Source: an uncultured Roseateles sp.
GTDB lineage: Bacteria; Pseudomonadota; Gammaproteobacteria; Burkholderiales; Burkholderiaceae_C
DNA: 64,000 bases
Assembly: GCF_945956965.1 (NCBI RefSeq)
Contig: NZ_CAMFJS010000020.1
Span: 1 to 64,000, forward strand
Reading direction: 5' to 3'
Part shown: piece by piece, positions 24,939 through 33,885 of the stretch
Numbering within the stretch: position 1 is the first letter of the stretch
How the letters are laid out: every line of letters begins with the position of its first letter
Notes under the pieces: model-generated
What the model saw: only the letters and a program-made list of their open reading frames with translations
Database searches by the model: none
What the model was told of the DNA's origin: nothing
Translations under genes and position numbers: made by a program

Positions 24939-25403
24939 ATGTCGGCAGTCGCAAACACCCGCCAGCAACAGCACCGCGCCGCTGCCCGTAATGTGGAAGA
25001 CCTCAGCGCCCAGGCCCCGGCCGAGGCGCTGTACGGCATCACCGAGCTGTGCCGTGCCTTTGACCTGACGCCGCGCGCGATTCGGTTCTACGAAGACAAA
25101 GGACTGCTGGCACCGCGCCGCGTCAACGGCGCGCGTGTCTACACCCAGCGTGACCGGGCGCGGCTGAGCTTGATCCAACGCGCCAAGGGGCTGGGCTCCT
25201 CGCTGGCCGAGATCAAGCAGTTTCTGGACCTCTACGGCGCGCACGGCGAAGGCCGCACCAAGCAACTGGAGTTCACCCTGGAACGCACGAGCCAGGCCAT
25301 CACCGAGCTGGAACAAAAGCGCAGCGCCATTGAGGCCACCCTGGCCGAATTGCGCATGATCAACACAATGGTTCGCCAGCAACTGGCCGACCAGGAGAAA
25401 TAA
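24939..25403 (+). CDS. MerR family transcriptional regulator
   Basis: 154 residues. A winged helix-turn-helix starts near residue 32 (YGITELCRAFDLTPRAIRFY, EDKGLLAPRR, ARVYTQRDRARL), followed by a long coiled-coil dimerisation helix (LERTSQAITELEQKRSAIEA). No metal-binding cysteines, so it resembles the acyl-CoA/branched-chain regulators of the LiuR type rather than metal sensors. Located inside the rightward operon and near the divergent carboxylase operon, it most likely controls both from the shared control region (inference). Confidence 0.88.
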   Translation: MSAVANTRQQQHRAAARNVEDLSAQAPAEALYGITELCRAFDLTPRAIRFYEDKGLLAPRRVNGARVYTQRDRARLSLIQRAKGLGSSLAEIKQFLDLYGAHGEGRTKQLEFTLERTSQAITELEQKRSAIEATLAELRMINTMVRQQLADQEK

Positions 25404-25407
25404 AGCC

Positions 25408-26586
25408 ATGAGCCTGCCCCTGTTCCCCTCCGCCTGGATGAGCGAAGAACACCAGATGCTGCAAGACAGCGTAGCGCGCTTCTTCAAAGAACGTTGGGTG
25501 CCGCGCTCGCCCGAATGGCGCGAGGCCGGCATGATGGGCCGCGACACCTGGCTGGAGGCCGGCGCCACCGGCCTGCTGTGCGCCTCCATGCCCGAGCAGT
25601 ACGGCGGCGGCGGCGGCGACTTCGGCCATGACGCGGTGATCTTGCTGGAGCAGGCGCGCGCCAATCTCAGCGGCTTCGGCGGCGGCCTGCATTCGGCCAT
25701 CGTCGGGCCCTACATCCTGCATTACGGCAGCGAGGAACAGAAGCAGCGCTGGCTGCCCAAGATGGCCCGCGGCGAATTGGTCGGTGCGATTGCCATGACC
25801 GAGCCGGGCACCGGCTCGGACCTGCAAAACGTGCGCACGGTGGCGCGGCGCGAGGGCGATCACTATGTGCTCTCGGGCCAGAAGGTTTTCATCACCAATG
25901 GCCAAAACGCCAATCTGATCGTGGTGGTCTGCAAGACCGACAAGTCGCAGGCCGCCAAAGGCATCTCGCTGCTGGTGGTGGAGGTGGAGAACGCCGATGG
26001 CAGCTTGGTGCCGGGCTTCCGCCGCGGCCGCAACCTCGACAAGATCGGCATGAAGGCGCAAGACACCTCGGAGCTGTTCTTCGACGAGGTGCGGGTGCCG
26101 GTGAGCAATTTGCTGGGCGGCGAAAGCGGCACCGAGGGCCAGGGCTTTGTGCAGCTGATGCAGGAGCTGCCGCAAGAGCGGCTGATAATTGCCGTCTCGG
26201 CCGTGGGCGGCATGGAGCGCGCCCTGGACGAAACCATCAAGTACACCAAGGAACGCAAGGCCTTCGGCAAAACCATCTGGGACTTCCAGAACACCCGTTT
26301 CAAGCTGGCCGAGGTGCAAAGCCAGGTGCTGGCCGCCCGCGCCTTGCTGGACGCCAGCATGAGCGCCCATCTGCGCGGTGAGCTGGACGCCGCCCGCGCC
26401 GCCCTGGTCAAGGCCTGGACCACCGATCTGGCCAGCAAGGTGATGGACGAATGCCTGCAGCTCTTCGGCGGCTACGGCTACATGATGGAGTACCCCATCG
26501 CCGAGCTCTACGCCGACGCCCGCGTCGCCCGCATCTACGGCGGCACCAACGAGATCATGAAAGAGCTGGCCTCGCGCTTCATGTGA
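25408..26586 (+). CDS. Acyl-CoA dehydrogenase
   Basis: 392 residues. N-terminal helical domain (MSEEHQMLQDSVARFFKERW), central strand domain with GAIAMTEPGTGSDLQNVRT and GQKVFITNGQNANLIVVV, C-terminal helical domain with YTKERKAFGKTIWDFQNTRF, MDECLQLFGGYGYMMEYPI and IYGGTNEIMKEL, which is the CoA/FAD-binding signature. It would introduce the double bond into an acyl-CoA and pass electrons to ETF. It is the second acyl-CoA dehydrogenase of the island, so one probably acts before and one after the carboxylation/cleavage step. It lies 4 bp behind the MerR gene. Confidence 0.92.
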   Translation: MSLPLFPSAWMSEEHQMLQDSVARFFKERWVPRSPEWREAGMMGRDTWLEAGATGLLCASMPEQYGGGGGDFGHDAVILLEQARANLSGFGGGLHSAIVGPYILHYGSEEQKQRWLPKMARGELVGAIAMTEPGTGSDLQNVRTVARREGDHYVLSGQKVFITNGQNANLIVVVCKTDKSQAAKGISLLVVEVENADGSLVPGFRRGRNLDKIGMKAQDTSELFFDEVRVPVSNLLGGESGTEGQGFVQLMQELPQERLIIAVSAVGGMERALDETIKYTKERKAFGKTIWDFQNTRFKLAEVQSQVLAARALLDASMSAHLRGELDAARAALVKAWTTDLASKVMDECLQLFGGYGYMMEYPIAELYADARVARIYGGTNEIMKELASRFM

Positions 26587-26659
26587 GCCGGCTTGCGGGG
26601 CCGCCCCGGCCCTGTCCCGCCGAGGCCTGCCCCGCTGGCCCCATAACTAGGAATTTCCC

Positions 26660-27868
26660 ATGACATTCGACGCCTATCTGTTCGACCATGTCCGCACCCC
26701 GCGCGGCAAGGGCAAGAAGGACGGCGGCCTGCACCAGGCCAGCCCGGTGTGGCTGCTGCGCGGCCTGCTGCAAGCCCTGCAAGCCCGCAACCAGCTCGAC
26801 ACCGCCCTGGTGGACGATGTGGTGCTGGGCTGCGTGACGCCGCTGGGCGAGCAAGGCGCTGACATCGCCCGCACCGCCGTGCTGGACGCTGGCTGGGCCG
26901 AGACGGTGGCTGGCCTGACGCAGTCGCGCTTTTGCGCCTCGGGGTTGGAGAGCATCAACCTCGCTGCCGCCAAGGTCGGCAGCGGCTTTGAGAACCTGGT
27001 GGTGGCCGGCGGGGTCGAATCGATGAGCCGCTGGCCCATGGGCAGCGACGGCGGCGCTTGGTTCATGGACCCGCGCATCAACCAAGCCCTGGGATTTGTG
27101 CCGCAAGGCGTCAGTGCCGATTTGATCGCCACCCTGGAAGGCTTCAGCCGCGCCGATGTAGACGCCTACGCCGTTGAATCCCATCGTCGCGCCGCCGCCG
27201 CCCAAGCGGCCGGTCACTTCCGCCGCGCCATCGTGCCGGTGCACGACATTGCCGGCCTGCCCCTGCTGGCCGAGGATGAAACCATTCGCCCCGGCACCAC
27301 GCTGGAGACTCTGGCCAAGCTCAACCCCTCTTTCGCCGCCATGGGCCAGATGGGCTTCGACGCCACCGCCCTGCGCAAGTACACAACGCTGGAGCGCATC
27401 CAACATGTGCACCACGCCGGCAACTCCTCCGGCATCGTGGACGGTGCGGCGCTGATGCTGGTGGGCAACCAGGCTGCAGGCGCTGCCGCCGGCCTCAAGC
27501 CGCGCGCGCGCATCCGTGCGGCCGCAGTCATCGGCTCCGAGCCCACCATCATGCTGACCGGCCCGACCCCGGCTTGCCAAAAAGCCCTGCGCCAGGCCGG
27601 CATGAGGGCGGCGGACATTGACCTGTGGGAAATCAACGAAGCCTTTGCCACCGTGCCGATGAAGACAGCGCGTGACCTGGGCCTTAGCCTGGACCGCGTC
27701 AACGTCAACGGCGGCGCCATCGCCCTGGGCCACCCGCTGGGCGCCACCGGCTGCATCATCCTGGGCACGCTGCTGGAAGAGCTGGAACGTCGCAATTTGA
27801 GCACCGGCTGCGCCACGCTGTGCGTGGGCGGCGGCATGGGCATCGCCACCGTGATCGAAAGAGTCTGA
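26660..27868 (+). CDS. Acetyl-CoA C-acyltransferase (thiolase)
   Basis: 402 residues. The acyl-accepting cysteine is Cys92 in [15 protein letters not shown]. The second catalytic set is present: [22 protein letters not shown] (His), and [13 protein letters not shown] (second Cys). The N terminus [18 protein letters not shown] is typical of FadA/FadI-like degradative thiolases. It cleaves 3-ketoacyl-CoA with CoA to acetyl-CoA and a shortened acyl-CoA. Adjacent to the FadJ-like gene (4 bp), together forming a complete beta-oxidation pair. AGGAA precedes the start. Confidence 0.94.
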   Translation: MTFDAYLFDHVRTPRGKGKKDGGLHQASPVWLLRGLLQALQARNQLDTALVDDVVLGCVTPLGEQGADIARTAVLDAGWAETVAGLTQSRFCASGLESINLAAAKVGSGFENLVVAGGVESMSRWPMGSDGGAWFMDPRINQALGFVPQGVSADLIATLEGFSRADVDAYAVESHRRAAAAQAAGHFRRAIVPVHDIAGLPLLAEDETIRPGTTLETLAKLNPSFAAMGQMGFDATALRKYTTLERIQHVHHAGNSSGIVDGAALMLVGNQAAGAAAGLKPRARIRAAAVIGSEPTIMLTGPTPACQKALRQAGMRAADIDLWEINEAFATVPMKTARDLGLSLDRVNVNGGAIALGHPLGATGCIILGTLLEELERRNLSTGCATLCVGGGMGIATVIERV

Positions 27869-27872
27869 GTTC

Positions 27873-30041
27873 ATGAGCACCTCACACCCAACCTCCGAGG
27901 CACTCCACCTCGAACTCGGCGCCGACGCCATCCTCGTCGCCACCATGGACCTGCCCGGCCACTCGATGAACATCCTGACGGATGAGCTGGCCACGCCGCT
28001 GATCGCCTTGGCGGCCCGGCTGGAAAGCGATGCCGGCGTCAAAGGCCTGATCCTGCGCTCGGCCAAGAAAGACTTTCTGGCCGGTGCCGATGTGGACCGC
28101 CTGCGCGCCCTCAGCACCGCGCAAGAAGCCTTTGACGAGTCCATGCGCTTCAAGAGCTTCATCCGCCGGCTGGAACGCTGCGGCAAGCCGGTGGTCGCCA
28201 TCCTGCACGGTCTGTGCCTGGGTGGCGGGCTGGAAATTGCGATGGGCTGCCACTGGCGCATCGTGGTTGATGATGGCCGCGCCCGCCTCGGCCTGCCCGA
28301 GGTCAAGCTGGGCCTGCTGCCCGGCGGCGGAGGCACCCAGCGCCTGCCGCGCCTGGTGGGCATGCAACAAGCCTTGCAGTGGATGGCTGAAGGCACGCAT
28401 GTGCCGGCGGCGTTGGCGCTCAGCAGCGGCCTGGTAAACGCCTTGGCCGCTAACGCCGAGGACGCGCTGACACAGGCACGCGCCTGGATCGCCGCCACAC
28501 TGAAGCCCGTCCAGCCCTGGGACGCGCCCAAGTTCCGCTACCCCGGCGGCGATTCGCGCTCGCCTGCGGCGGCGCAATTGCTGGCGATTGGCCCGTCAAT
28601 GGCGGCGGCCAAAAGCTTTGGCAACTACCCGGCGCTGGGCCACATCATGTCCAGCGTGTTCGAGGGCGGCTTGACCGATATCGACCGCGGCCTGGAAATC
28701 GAATCCCGCTACTTCGCGGCCTGCGCCATCAGCCCCACCTCGCGCAATCTGATTGGCACGCTGTGGTATCAGCTCAATGCCATCAAGAAAGGCGCTTCGC
28801 GCCCGGCCGATGTGCCGGCCAGCCGCGTCCAGCGCTTGGGCATTCTGGGCGCCGGCATGATGGGCGCAGGCATTGCCTATGCCGCAGCCAAAGCCGGCAT
28901 TCCCGTGGTCTTGCTGGACCAGAGCCAGGCCGCGGCCGACAAGGGCAAGCAGTATTCGCAAGACCTGCTCGACAAGGCGGTGAAGAAGGGCCGCTCGACG
29001 GCGGAGAAGCGTGAGCGCCTGCTCGGCCTCATCACGCCCACCACCGACTACACCGCCTTGCAGGGCTGCGACCTGGTGATCGAAGCCGTGTTCGAGGACC
29101 GCGCCATCAAGGCCGAAGTCACCGCGCTGGCCGAGGCCCAGCTGGCCAGCACGGCGGTCTTTGCCTCCAACACCTCCACCTTGCCGATCACCGGCCTGGC
29201 GCGGGCCAGCCAGCGCCCGGCGAACTTCCTGGGCCTGCACTTCTTCTCGCCGGTGGACAAGATGCCGCTGGTGGAAATCATTGTGGGCAAAGAAACTTCG
29301 GCCGAGACCCTGGCGCGCGGCTTTGATTTCTGCCTGCAGATCGGCAAGACGCCCATCGTCGTCAACGACTCGCGCGGCTTCTACACCAGCCGGGTCTTCG
29401 CCACCTATGTGATGGAAGGGCTGGCGATGTTGCGCGAAGGCGTGCACCCGCGCGCCATCGAGATGGCCGGCCTGCAAGCCGGCATGCCCATGCCGCCCCT
29501 GGCCCTGCAAGACGAGGTCAGCCTCAGCCTGGGCCTGCATGTGGCAACGCAGACCCGCAAGGACGTGGAGGCCGAGGGTCAGGTCTACACCGAACACCCC
29601 GGCGAGGCGGTGCTGCGGCAGCTGTGCGAGCTGGGCCGCGTCGGCAAAAAAGTGGGCCAGGGCTTTTACGACTGGCAGGCCGGCGACAAGAGCTTGTGGC
29701 CAGGCTTGGCCACGCTTTACCCGCTGGCCGCCGAACAGCCAAAGCAATCAGTGCTGATCGACCGGCTGATGTTTGTGCAAGCCAACGAGGCCGCGCGCTG
29801 CTTGCAAGAAGGCGTGCTGCGCTCGGTGGCGGATGGCAATATCGGCAGCATTCTGGGCTGGGGCTTTGCGCCCTTCCAGGGCGGCGCGCTGCAGTTCATC
29901 AACAGCCTGGGCCTGAACGCATTCGTGGCACGCGCCACTGAGCTGGCTCGTTTGCATGGCCCGCGCTTCGCACCCGCCCAACTGCTGCAGGAGATGGCGG
30001 CCAAGGCCGAGCGATTCGAAGAAGGTGGGCCGGCGGCTTAG
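27873..30041 (+). CDS. Bifunctional enoyl-CoA hydratase / 3-hydroxyacyl-CoA dehydrogenase (FadB/FadJ-like)
   Basis: 722 residues. Hydratase domain (about 1-200): LILRSAKKDFLAGADVD, GLCLGGGLEIAMG and LPEVKLGLLPGGGGTQRLPR keep both catalytic glutamates. Dehydrogenase domain (about 320-500): Rossmann ILGAGMMGAGIAYAAAKAG and LHFFSPVDKMPLVEII with the catalytic His. Two C-terminal helical domains follow, including GRVGKKVGQGFYDW. It hydrates enoyl-CoA and oxidises the 3-hydroxy product with NAD, feeding the preceding thiolase. Last gene of the rightward operon. Confidence 0.94.
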   Translation: MSTSHPTSEALHLELGADAILVATMDLPGHSMNILTDELATPLIALAARLESDAGVKGLILRSAKKDFLAGADVDRLRALSTAQEAFDESMRFKSFIRRLERCGKPVVAILHGLCLGGGLEIAMGCHWRIVVDDGRARLGLPEVKLGLLPGGGGTQRLPRLVGMQQALQWMAEGTHVPAALALSSGLVNALAANAEDALTQARAWIAATLKPVQPWDAPKFRYPGGDSRSPAAAQLLAIGPSMAAAKSFGNYPALGHIMSSVFEGGLTDIDRGLEIESRYFAACAISPTSRNLIGTLWYQLNAIKKGASRPADVPASRVQRLGILGAGMMGAGIAYAAAKAGIPVVLLDQSQAAADKGKQYSQDLLDKAVKKGRSTAEKRERLLGLITPTTDYTALQGCDLVIEAVFEDRAIKAEVTALAEAQLASTAVFASNTSTLPITGLARASQRPANFLGLHFFSPVDKMPLVEIIVGKETSAETLARGFDFCLQIGKTPIVVNDSRGFYTSRVFATYVMEGLAMLREGVHPRAIEMAGLQAGMPMPPLALQDEVSLSLGLHVATQTRKDVEAEGQVYTEHPGEAVLRQLCELGRVGKKVGQGFYDWQAGDKSLWPGLATLYPLAAEQPKQSVLIDRLMFVQANEAARCLQEGVLRSVADGNIGSILGWGFAPFQGGALQFINSLGLNAFVARATELARLHGPRFAPAQLLQEMAAKAERFEEGGPAA

Positions 30042-30065
30042 CCAGGCCCGGTGCGACCAACGGAG

Positions 30066-30090
30066 GGCTGAAGGCGTTTACTCAGCCTTC
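30066..30090. terminator. Hairpin between convergent genes
   Basis: GGCTGA (30066-30071) pairs with TCAGCC (30082-30087), or GAAGGC with GCCTTC, in the 66 bp between the FadJ-like gene and the convergent EF-hand gene. A short stem with no T-run; weak terminator candidate. Confidence 0.35.
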
Positions 30091-30107
30091 TCGGCCTTCT
30101 CGGCCGC

Positions 30108-30692
30108 TTACTTGCTGCCCTGCGGCCGCGCCTTGCCGCGGCCCATGGCCAGCCCGTCGGACAGCAAGCGCTGCCCGGCCTTGAGTTCATAGTCCAGCAC
30201 TTCTTGCAGGCTCAGCTTGTCGTCATGGTTGACATCGGCCGCATCAAAGCCGGCCATGCGGGCGCCAATCACCTCTTTGAAGCTCAGGCGCTGATCGGCG
30301 TCCTTGTCAAAGTGATGCAAAGCGCGCAGCACCCGCTCGGCATGCCGGGGGCCGCCGGCTGCCATCAATTCATCGCGGGAGATAAAGCCGTCTTGGTCCA
30401 GGTCCAGGGCATGCCAGCTCTGCACCATGTCTTTGTGGAATTCTTCCAGGCTGATGAAACCGTCATGGTCGAGATCACCGCGCTCAAACGCGCGCCGAAT
30501 CGCGCTGGGGGACGGCAGGCGAGCGCCGGGATCCGCCGGCTTGGCCTGAGCCGCAGGCTTAGCGGCCTTGGCCGCTGGCGCGGAAGGCGCCGATTCAGCA
30601 GCCTGGGCCAGGCCGGGCGCGCTCAAGCAGGCCAGCGTGGCGCTGCAGGCAAGGAGACAAGCCTTGATTCGGGCAGAGTGGAGCGTCTTCAT
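30108..30692 (-). CDS. Secreted EF-hand calcium-binding protein
   Basis: 194 residues from the ATG at 30692, with GGAAAG about 10 bp upstream. A signal peptide (cleavage near GLAQAAE) is followed by an Ala/Pro/Lys linker and four EF-hand loops: DLDHDGFISLEE, DLDQDGFISRDE, DKDADQRLSFKE and DVNHDDKLSLQE. The first two have all usual Ca ligands (D-x-D-x-D-G-x-I-S-x-x-E); the last two lack the central Gly and may bind more weakly. Likely a periplasmic calcium buffer or sensor. It lies next to a ricin-lectin protein gene on the same strand. Confidence 0.85.
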   Translation of the reverse strand: MKTLHSARIKACLLACSATLACLSAPGLAQAAESAPSAPAAKAAKPAAQAKPADPGARLPSPSAIRRAFERGDLDHDGFISLEEFHKDMVQSWHALDLDQDGFISRDELMAAGGPRHAERVLRALHHFDKDADQRLSFKEVIGARMAGFDAADVNHDDKLSLQEVLDYELKAGQRLLSDGLAMGRGKARPQGSK

Positions 30693-30749
30693 GAGCAAGC
30701 ATCTTTCCAAAGCAATTGATCGACAGACCGACAGACCGATGAAGCAGGC

Positions 30750-31586
30750 TTACCAGGACCAGCGCTGCGAGCTGCTGCCATTGCAGCGATAGAGTTGCAC
30801 CGGCTGGCCTTGCTGGAAGCGGCCGTCGCGCACGTCCATGCACTTGCCATTGATCTGGCTGCGGATCTGGTTGCCGTAGAAATTCCAGCGCTGATTGCGC
30901 TGACCGTTGCAGCTCCAGGCGATCAGGCGCGTGCCGTCATCGCCATTGCCGCCCTGCACATCTAGGCAGAGATTGCCGCCCACGCGCAGCTCACCACCGC
31001 GGCCGTAACTAAAGCGCTGGTTGCCACCACCATGGCAGCGGAACAAGATGGCGCCGGCGCCCTGGCGGGCATTGCCTTCGATGTCCAGGCACATGCCGCC
31101 CGGGCCGCGGATCACACGGTCACGCCCGCCGGGATAGCTGGGGCCGTTATCGTCCGGGTAATTGTTATTGTTATTGTTGTTATCGCGGTCGCGCGTGGCC
31201 AGCACCGCCACTCCGGCAATCGCCGCCAGCGCAGCCAGGGCCACGGCGGGGTTCACACCGCTGCTGTCCTTGGCCTCTTCGTTATTGCCATCGTTGCCAT
31301 TGTTCAGATTGTTGCCAACGATCTTGAAGCGCGCCGCGCAACCGTTGTTGACCCACAGCTCCTTATTGCTGAGATCAAAGCCCCAGCTGCGGTTGAAGCG
31401 GCAGCTGCCGCCCAGTTGTTCCAGCAACTCCACATCGCGTGTGCCGGCGGACAGAGGCATGGATTCGTAGCCGCCGCGCGAACGCAGTTCCACGGTTTGT
31501 TCGGCGGCGCGGGCCGCGCCGGCCGGCATCAGCAAGGCGCTGATCGTCAGGCTGCAAACAAGACGGCTGAATTTTTGAGACTTCAC
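30750..31586 (-). CDS. Secreted DUF3011 plus ricin-type beta-trefoil lectin protein
   Basis: 278 residues from a GTG at 31586, which has GCGGAGG with 4-bp spacing; the frame opens at 31622 with an ATG lacking a site. Signal peptide to about AARAAEQ. A DUF3011-like segment follows (LLEQLGGSCRFNRSWGFDLS, LWVNNGCAARFKIV). A hydrophobic segment (VALAALAAIAGVAVLA) and an Asn homopolymer lead to a C-terminal ricin B-type lectin domain with three repeats: GGMCLDIEG, GNLCLDVQG and GKCMDVRDG, each with a Q-x-W/F partner (NQRFSY, NQRWNF, SQRWSW). Probably binds carbohydrate at the envelope. TTGACA at 31663-31658 may be its -35 box. Confidence 0.82.
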   Translation of the reverse strand: MKSQKFSRLVCSLTISALLMPAGAARAAEQTVELRSRGGYESMPLSAGTRDVELLEQLGGSCRFNRSWGFDLSNKELWVNNGCAARFKIVGNNLNNGNDGNNEEAKDSSGVNPAVALAALAAIAGVAVLATRDRDNNNNNNNYPDDNGPSYPGGRDRVIRGPGGMCLDIEGNARQGAGAILFRCHGGGNQRFSYGRGGELRVGGNLCLDVQGGNGDDGTRLIAWSCNGQRNQRWNFYGNQIRSQINGKCMDVRDGRFQQGQPVQLYRCNGSSSQRWSW

Positions 31587-31688
31587 ATGACCTCCGCTGA
31601 CTGACAAGAATGCACTGGGCATGGGCGCAGTTTAAAAGCAGAGCTACCTGCCCACGGTGTCAACAGGCTCTTTTTGCAAGTGGGAAAA

Positions 31689-32948
31689 CTAACGAGCGCG
31701 GCTCACCTCTTCAAGCTGATTCTGCGGCGCTCGCTGCTCCCGCTGCTCCAGCCGAATCAAGCGCCACAAGCCCGCCATGCCCAGCAAGAGCACCAGCGCC
31801 GTCAGCAGCAGCGCAGCGCGGTAATTGCCGCTGGCCTGGGCCATCGCCCCACTCAGCGCCGGCGCGCAGACTTGCGCCAAGCCATAGCTGAGCGTCAGCC
31901 GCGCCATCGCCTTGCCCGGATTGGCAGGCGAACGCCGCCCCACCAGTGCCAGCGTCATGCTGACGATGCCGATGAAAGTGGCGCCGTAGAGCAGCGCACC
32001 GCAAAGTGCGGCGGCCAGACTGTCGGATGCCGCAGGCACTAGAACCGACACACATTGCAAGGCAAAAGCCATCAGCAAGGCCTGCAACTCACCCACCCGA
32101 CGCGCCACCCGGTCCCACAGAAACACCGCCGGCATCGCCGCCAAGCCCACCAACAACCAGGCCCAAGGCCCCTGCCCGGCCAGCAAGGGTTGGCGCTCGA
32201 CGATGGTGACGGTGAAGGTGGCACTGATCACAAAGCCCCAGCCGGCGCAGAAATAAATCGCCGTCATCCAGGCCGTCCAGGCCCGCGAGGGCTTGCGTAA
32301 GTCGGCAGCGGCATGGACCGCAGTTGCCGCCGTCGTTGGCGCCGGGACCGGGGTGGCCGGCACTGGCGGCCGCCAGGCCCAGGCCGGGATCAAAAAGAGC
32401 AGACCGAACACAGCAAAGCCCCACCACTGCTGCGCCCAGGGCAGGGACAAGCGCGCCATCAGCAGCGCCCCCAGGGCCGAGACGATGATGCCCAGCCCAA
32501 TGCCCATGAAATGCAGGCCCAGCTCCGGCCGATGGCCGCTGCGCATCAGCCAGTTCAGCACCAGGCCCGAGCCCAGCAACATGCCGGCAGCCCCACACAA
32601 GCCACCGAGATAGCGCGACAAGGCCCAGACCCAGAAGTTGTCGCTCAAACCCATCAAGGCCGTGATCACAAGGCTCAAGCACAGGCCAAGGCTGTAGAGC
32701 CGATGCCGCCAGCGCGGCGACTCCAGCCAAGAGGCCAGCAAGGCCCCACTCATATAGCCCATGTAATTGATGGCGGCCAGCCAGCCCCCAGCGGCGTCCG
32801 ACAAACCGGCTTGCGCCTGCATCAGCGCCAGCAAAGGCGTGAAGGCAAAACGCGCCAAGCCCAAGGTCAACACGAGGGAGCTGATGCCACCAAGGATGAC
32901 CTGCCAGGCTTGCAAGGAAGGGGGGCTGGCAGCTTGGGGTGTGTGCAT
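31689..32948 (-). CDS. YbfB/YjiJ family MFS transporter
   Basis: 419 residues with about 12 hydrophobic segments. Family marks are LGLARFAFTPLLALMQ in the first helix, GWLAAINYMGYMSGAL in the second, and GSGLVLNWLM further on. These are typical of the YbfB/YjiJ group of major facilitator exporters, whose substrates are mostly unknown. No adjacent regulator is read out clearly. It is divergent from the MtfA-type peptidase gene. Confidence 0.88.
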   Translation of the reverse strand: MHTPQAASPPSLQAWQVILGGISSLVLTLGLARFAFTPLLALMQAQAGLSDAAGGWLAAINYMGYMSGALLASWLESPRWRHRLYSLGLCLSLVITALMGLSDNFWVWALSRYLGGLCGAAGMLLGSGLVLNWLMRSGHRPELGLHFMGIGLGIIVSALGALLMARLSLPWAQQWWGFAVFGLLFLIPAWAWRPPVPATPVPAPTTAATAVHAAADLRKPSRAWTAWMTAIYFCAGWGFVISATFTVTIVERQPLLAGQGPWAWLLVGLAAMPAVFLWDRVARRVGELQALLMAFALQCVSVLVPAASDSLAAALCGALLYGATFIGIVSMTLALVGRRSPANPGKAMARLTLSYGLAQVCAPALSGAMAQASGNYRAALLLTALVLLLGMAGLWRLIRLEQREQRAPQNQLEEVSRAR

Positions 32949-33036
32949 GCCTGCAGCTTAGCCCATGCCTGCGGTGGCAAAGAATTCGCGCGCGCCCACT
33001 TGCATTTGGCCCATGGCGCACCCAAGTGCACTGCAC

Positions 33037-33882
33037 ATGGACAGCGCCAGCCTCATCCCATTTTTGATCGTCGTCGCCCTGAGCCTGGCCCTGATCGTCT
33101 GGCTGGCGGGTGGCCCCATTTTCAAAGAGCGGCGCCGCCGCCGGCTGCGTGAACAGCCCTTCCCGGCGGCTTGGCGGCGCATCTTGCGCAAGCATGTGCC
33201 GGCGGTGCAGCGCCTGCCGGCCGATCTGCAATTGCGGCTCAAGGCCGATATGCAGGTGCTGCTGGCCGAGAAGCCCATCATCGGCTGCGCCGGCCTGAAA
33301 GTCAGGGATGACATGCGCGTGGTGATCGCCGCGCTGGCCTGCTTTCCGCTACTGGGCGCGCGGCGCGGCTACTACCCCAAGCTGCAGCAAATCCTGCTCT
33401 ACCCCGGCGCTTTTGCGGTGGAGCGTGTTCAGGCCGGGCCGGCGGGCTTGCAGATGGCGCCGCAGCGCCAGGCGCTGACGGGCGAGAGCTGGGTCCAGGG
33501 TCAGGTCGTGCTGTCCTGGCGGGATGTGCTGGCCGGCGCGGCCGACCCGCAAGACGGGCACAACGTAGTAATTCACGAGTTCGCTCACCAGCTCGATCAG
33601 CTCAAGGGCTTTGCCAACGGCGCGCCGCCGCTGCACAGCACGCCGGCCTACCGGCGCTGGTCCGCCGTGATGCGGGCCGAATTCAATGCACTGCGTCACC
33701 GACTGGCGAGCGGCCAGCCGCTGGGTTTGATGGACGCTTACGCGGCCACCGATGCGGCCGAGTTCTTCGCCTGCAGCAGCGAACTCTTCTTCGAACGTGG
33801 CCCCGAACTCGCCCAGCAGCACCCGGCGCTGTACAAGCAATTAAGCCGTTACTACCGGGTCGACCCCATAAGCTGGTCTTGA
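33037..33882 (+). CDS. mtfA: M90 family zinc metallopeptidase, MtfA-like
   Basis: 281 residues from the ATG at 33037; upstream in-frame ATGs would add a non-conserved segment. An N-terminal membrane segment (ASLIPFLIVVALSLALIVWL, about 3-22) anchors it. The zinc site is VIHEFAHQLDQ (HExxH), and the later DAYAATDAAEFFACSSELFF block, with its Glu residues, completes the M90 site. E. coli MtfA is a soluble zinc peptidase that binds the repressor Mlc and thus affects PtsG; the membrane anchor here is a variant common outside enterics. Whether Mlc exists in this organism cannot be seen. Confidence 0.88.
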   Translation: MDSASLIPFLIVVALSLALIVWLAGGPIFKERRRRRLREQPFPAAWRRILRKHVPAVQRLPADLQLRLKADMQVLLAEKPIIGCAGLKVRDDMRVVIAALACFPLLGARRGYYPKLQQILLYPGAFAVERVQAGPAGLQMAPQRQALTGESWVQGQVVLSWRDVLAGAADPQDGHNVVIHEFAHQLDQLKGFANGAPPLHSTPAYRRWSAVMRAEFNALRHRLASGQPLGLMDAYAATDAAEFFACSSELFFERGPELAQQHPALYKQLSRYYRVDPISWS

Positions 33883-33885
33883 GCC

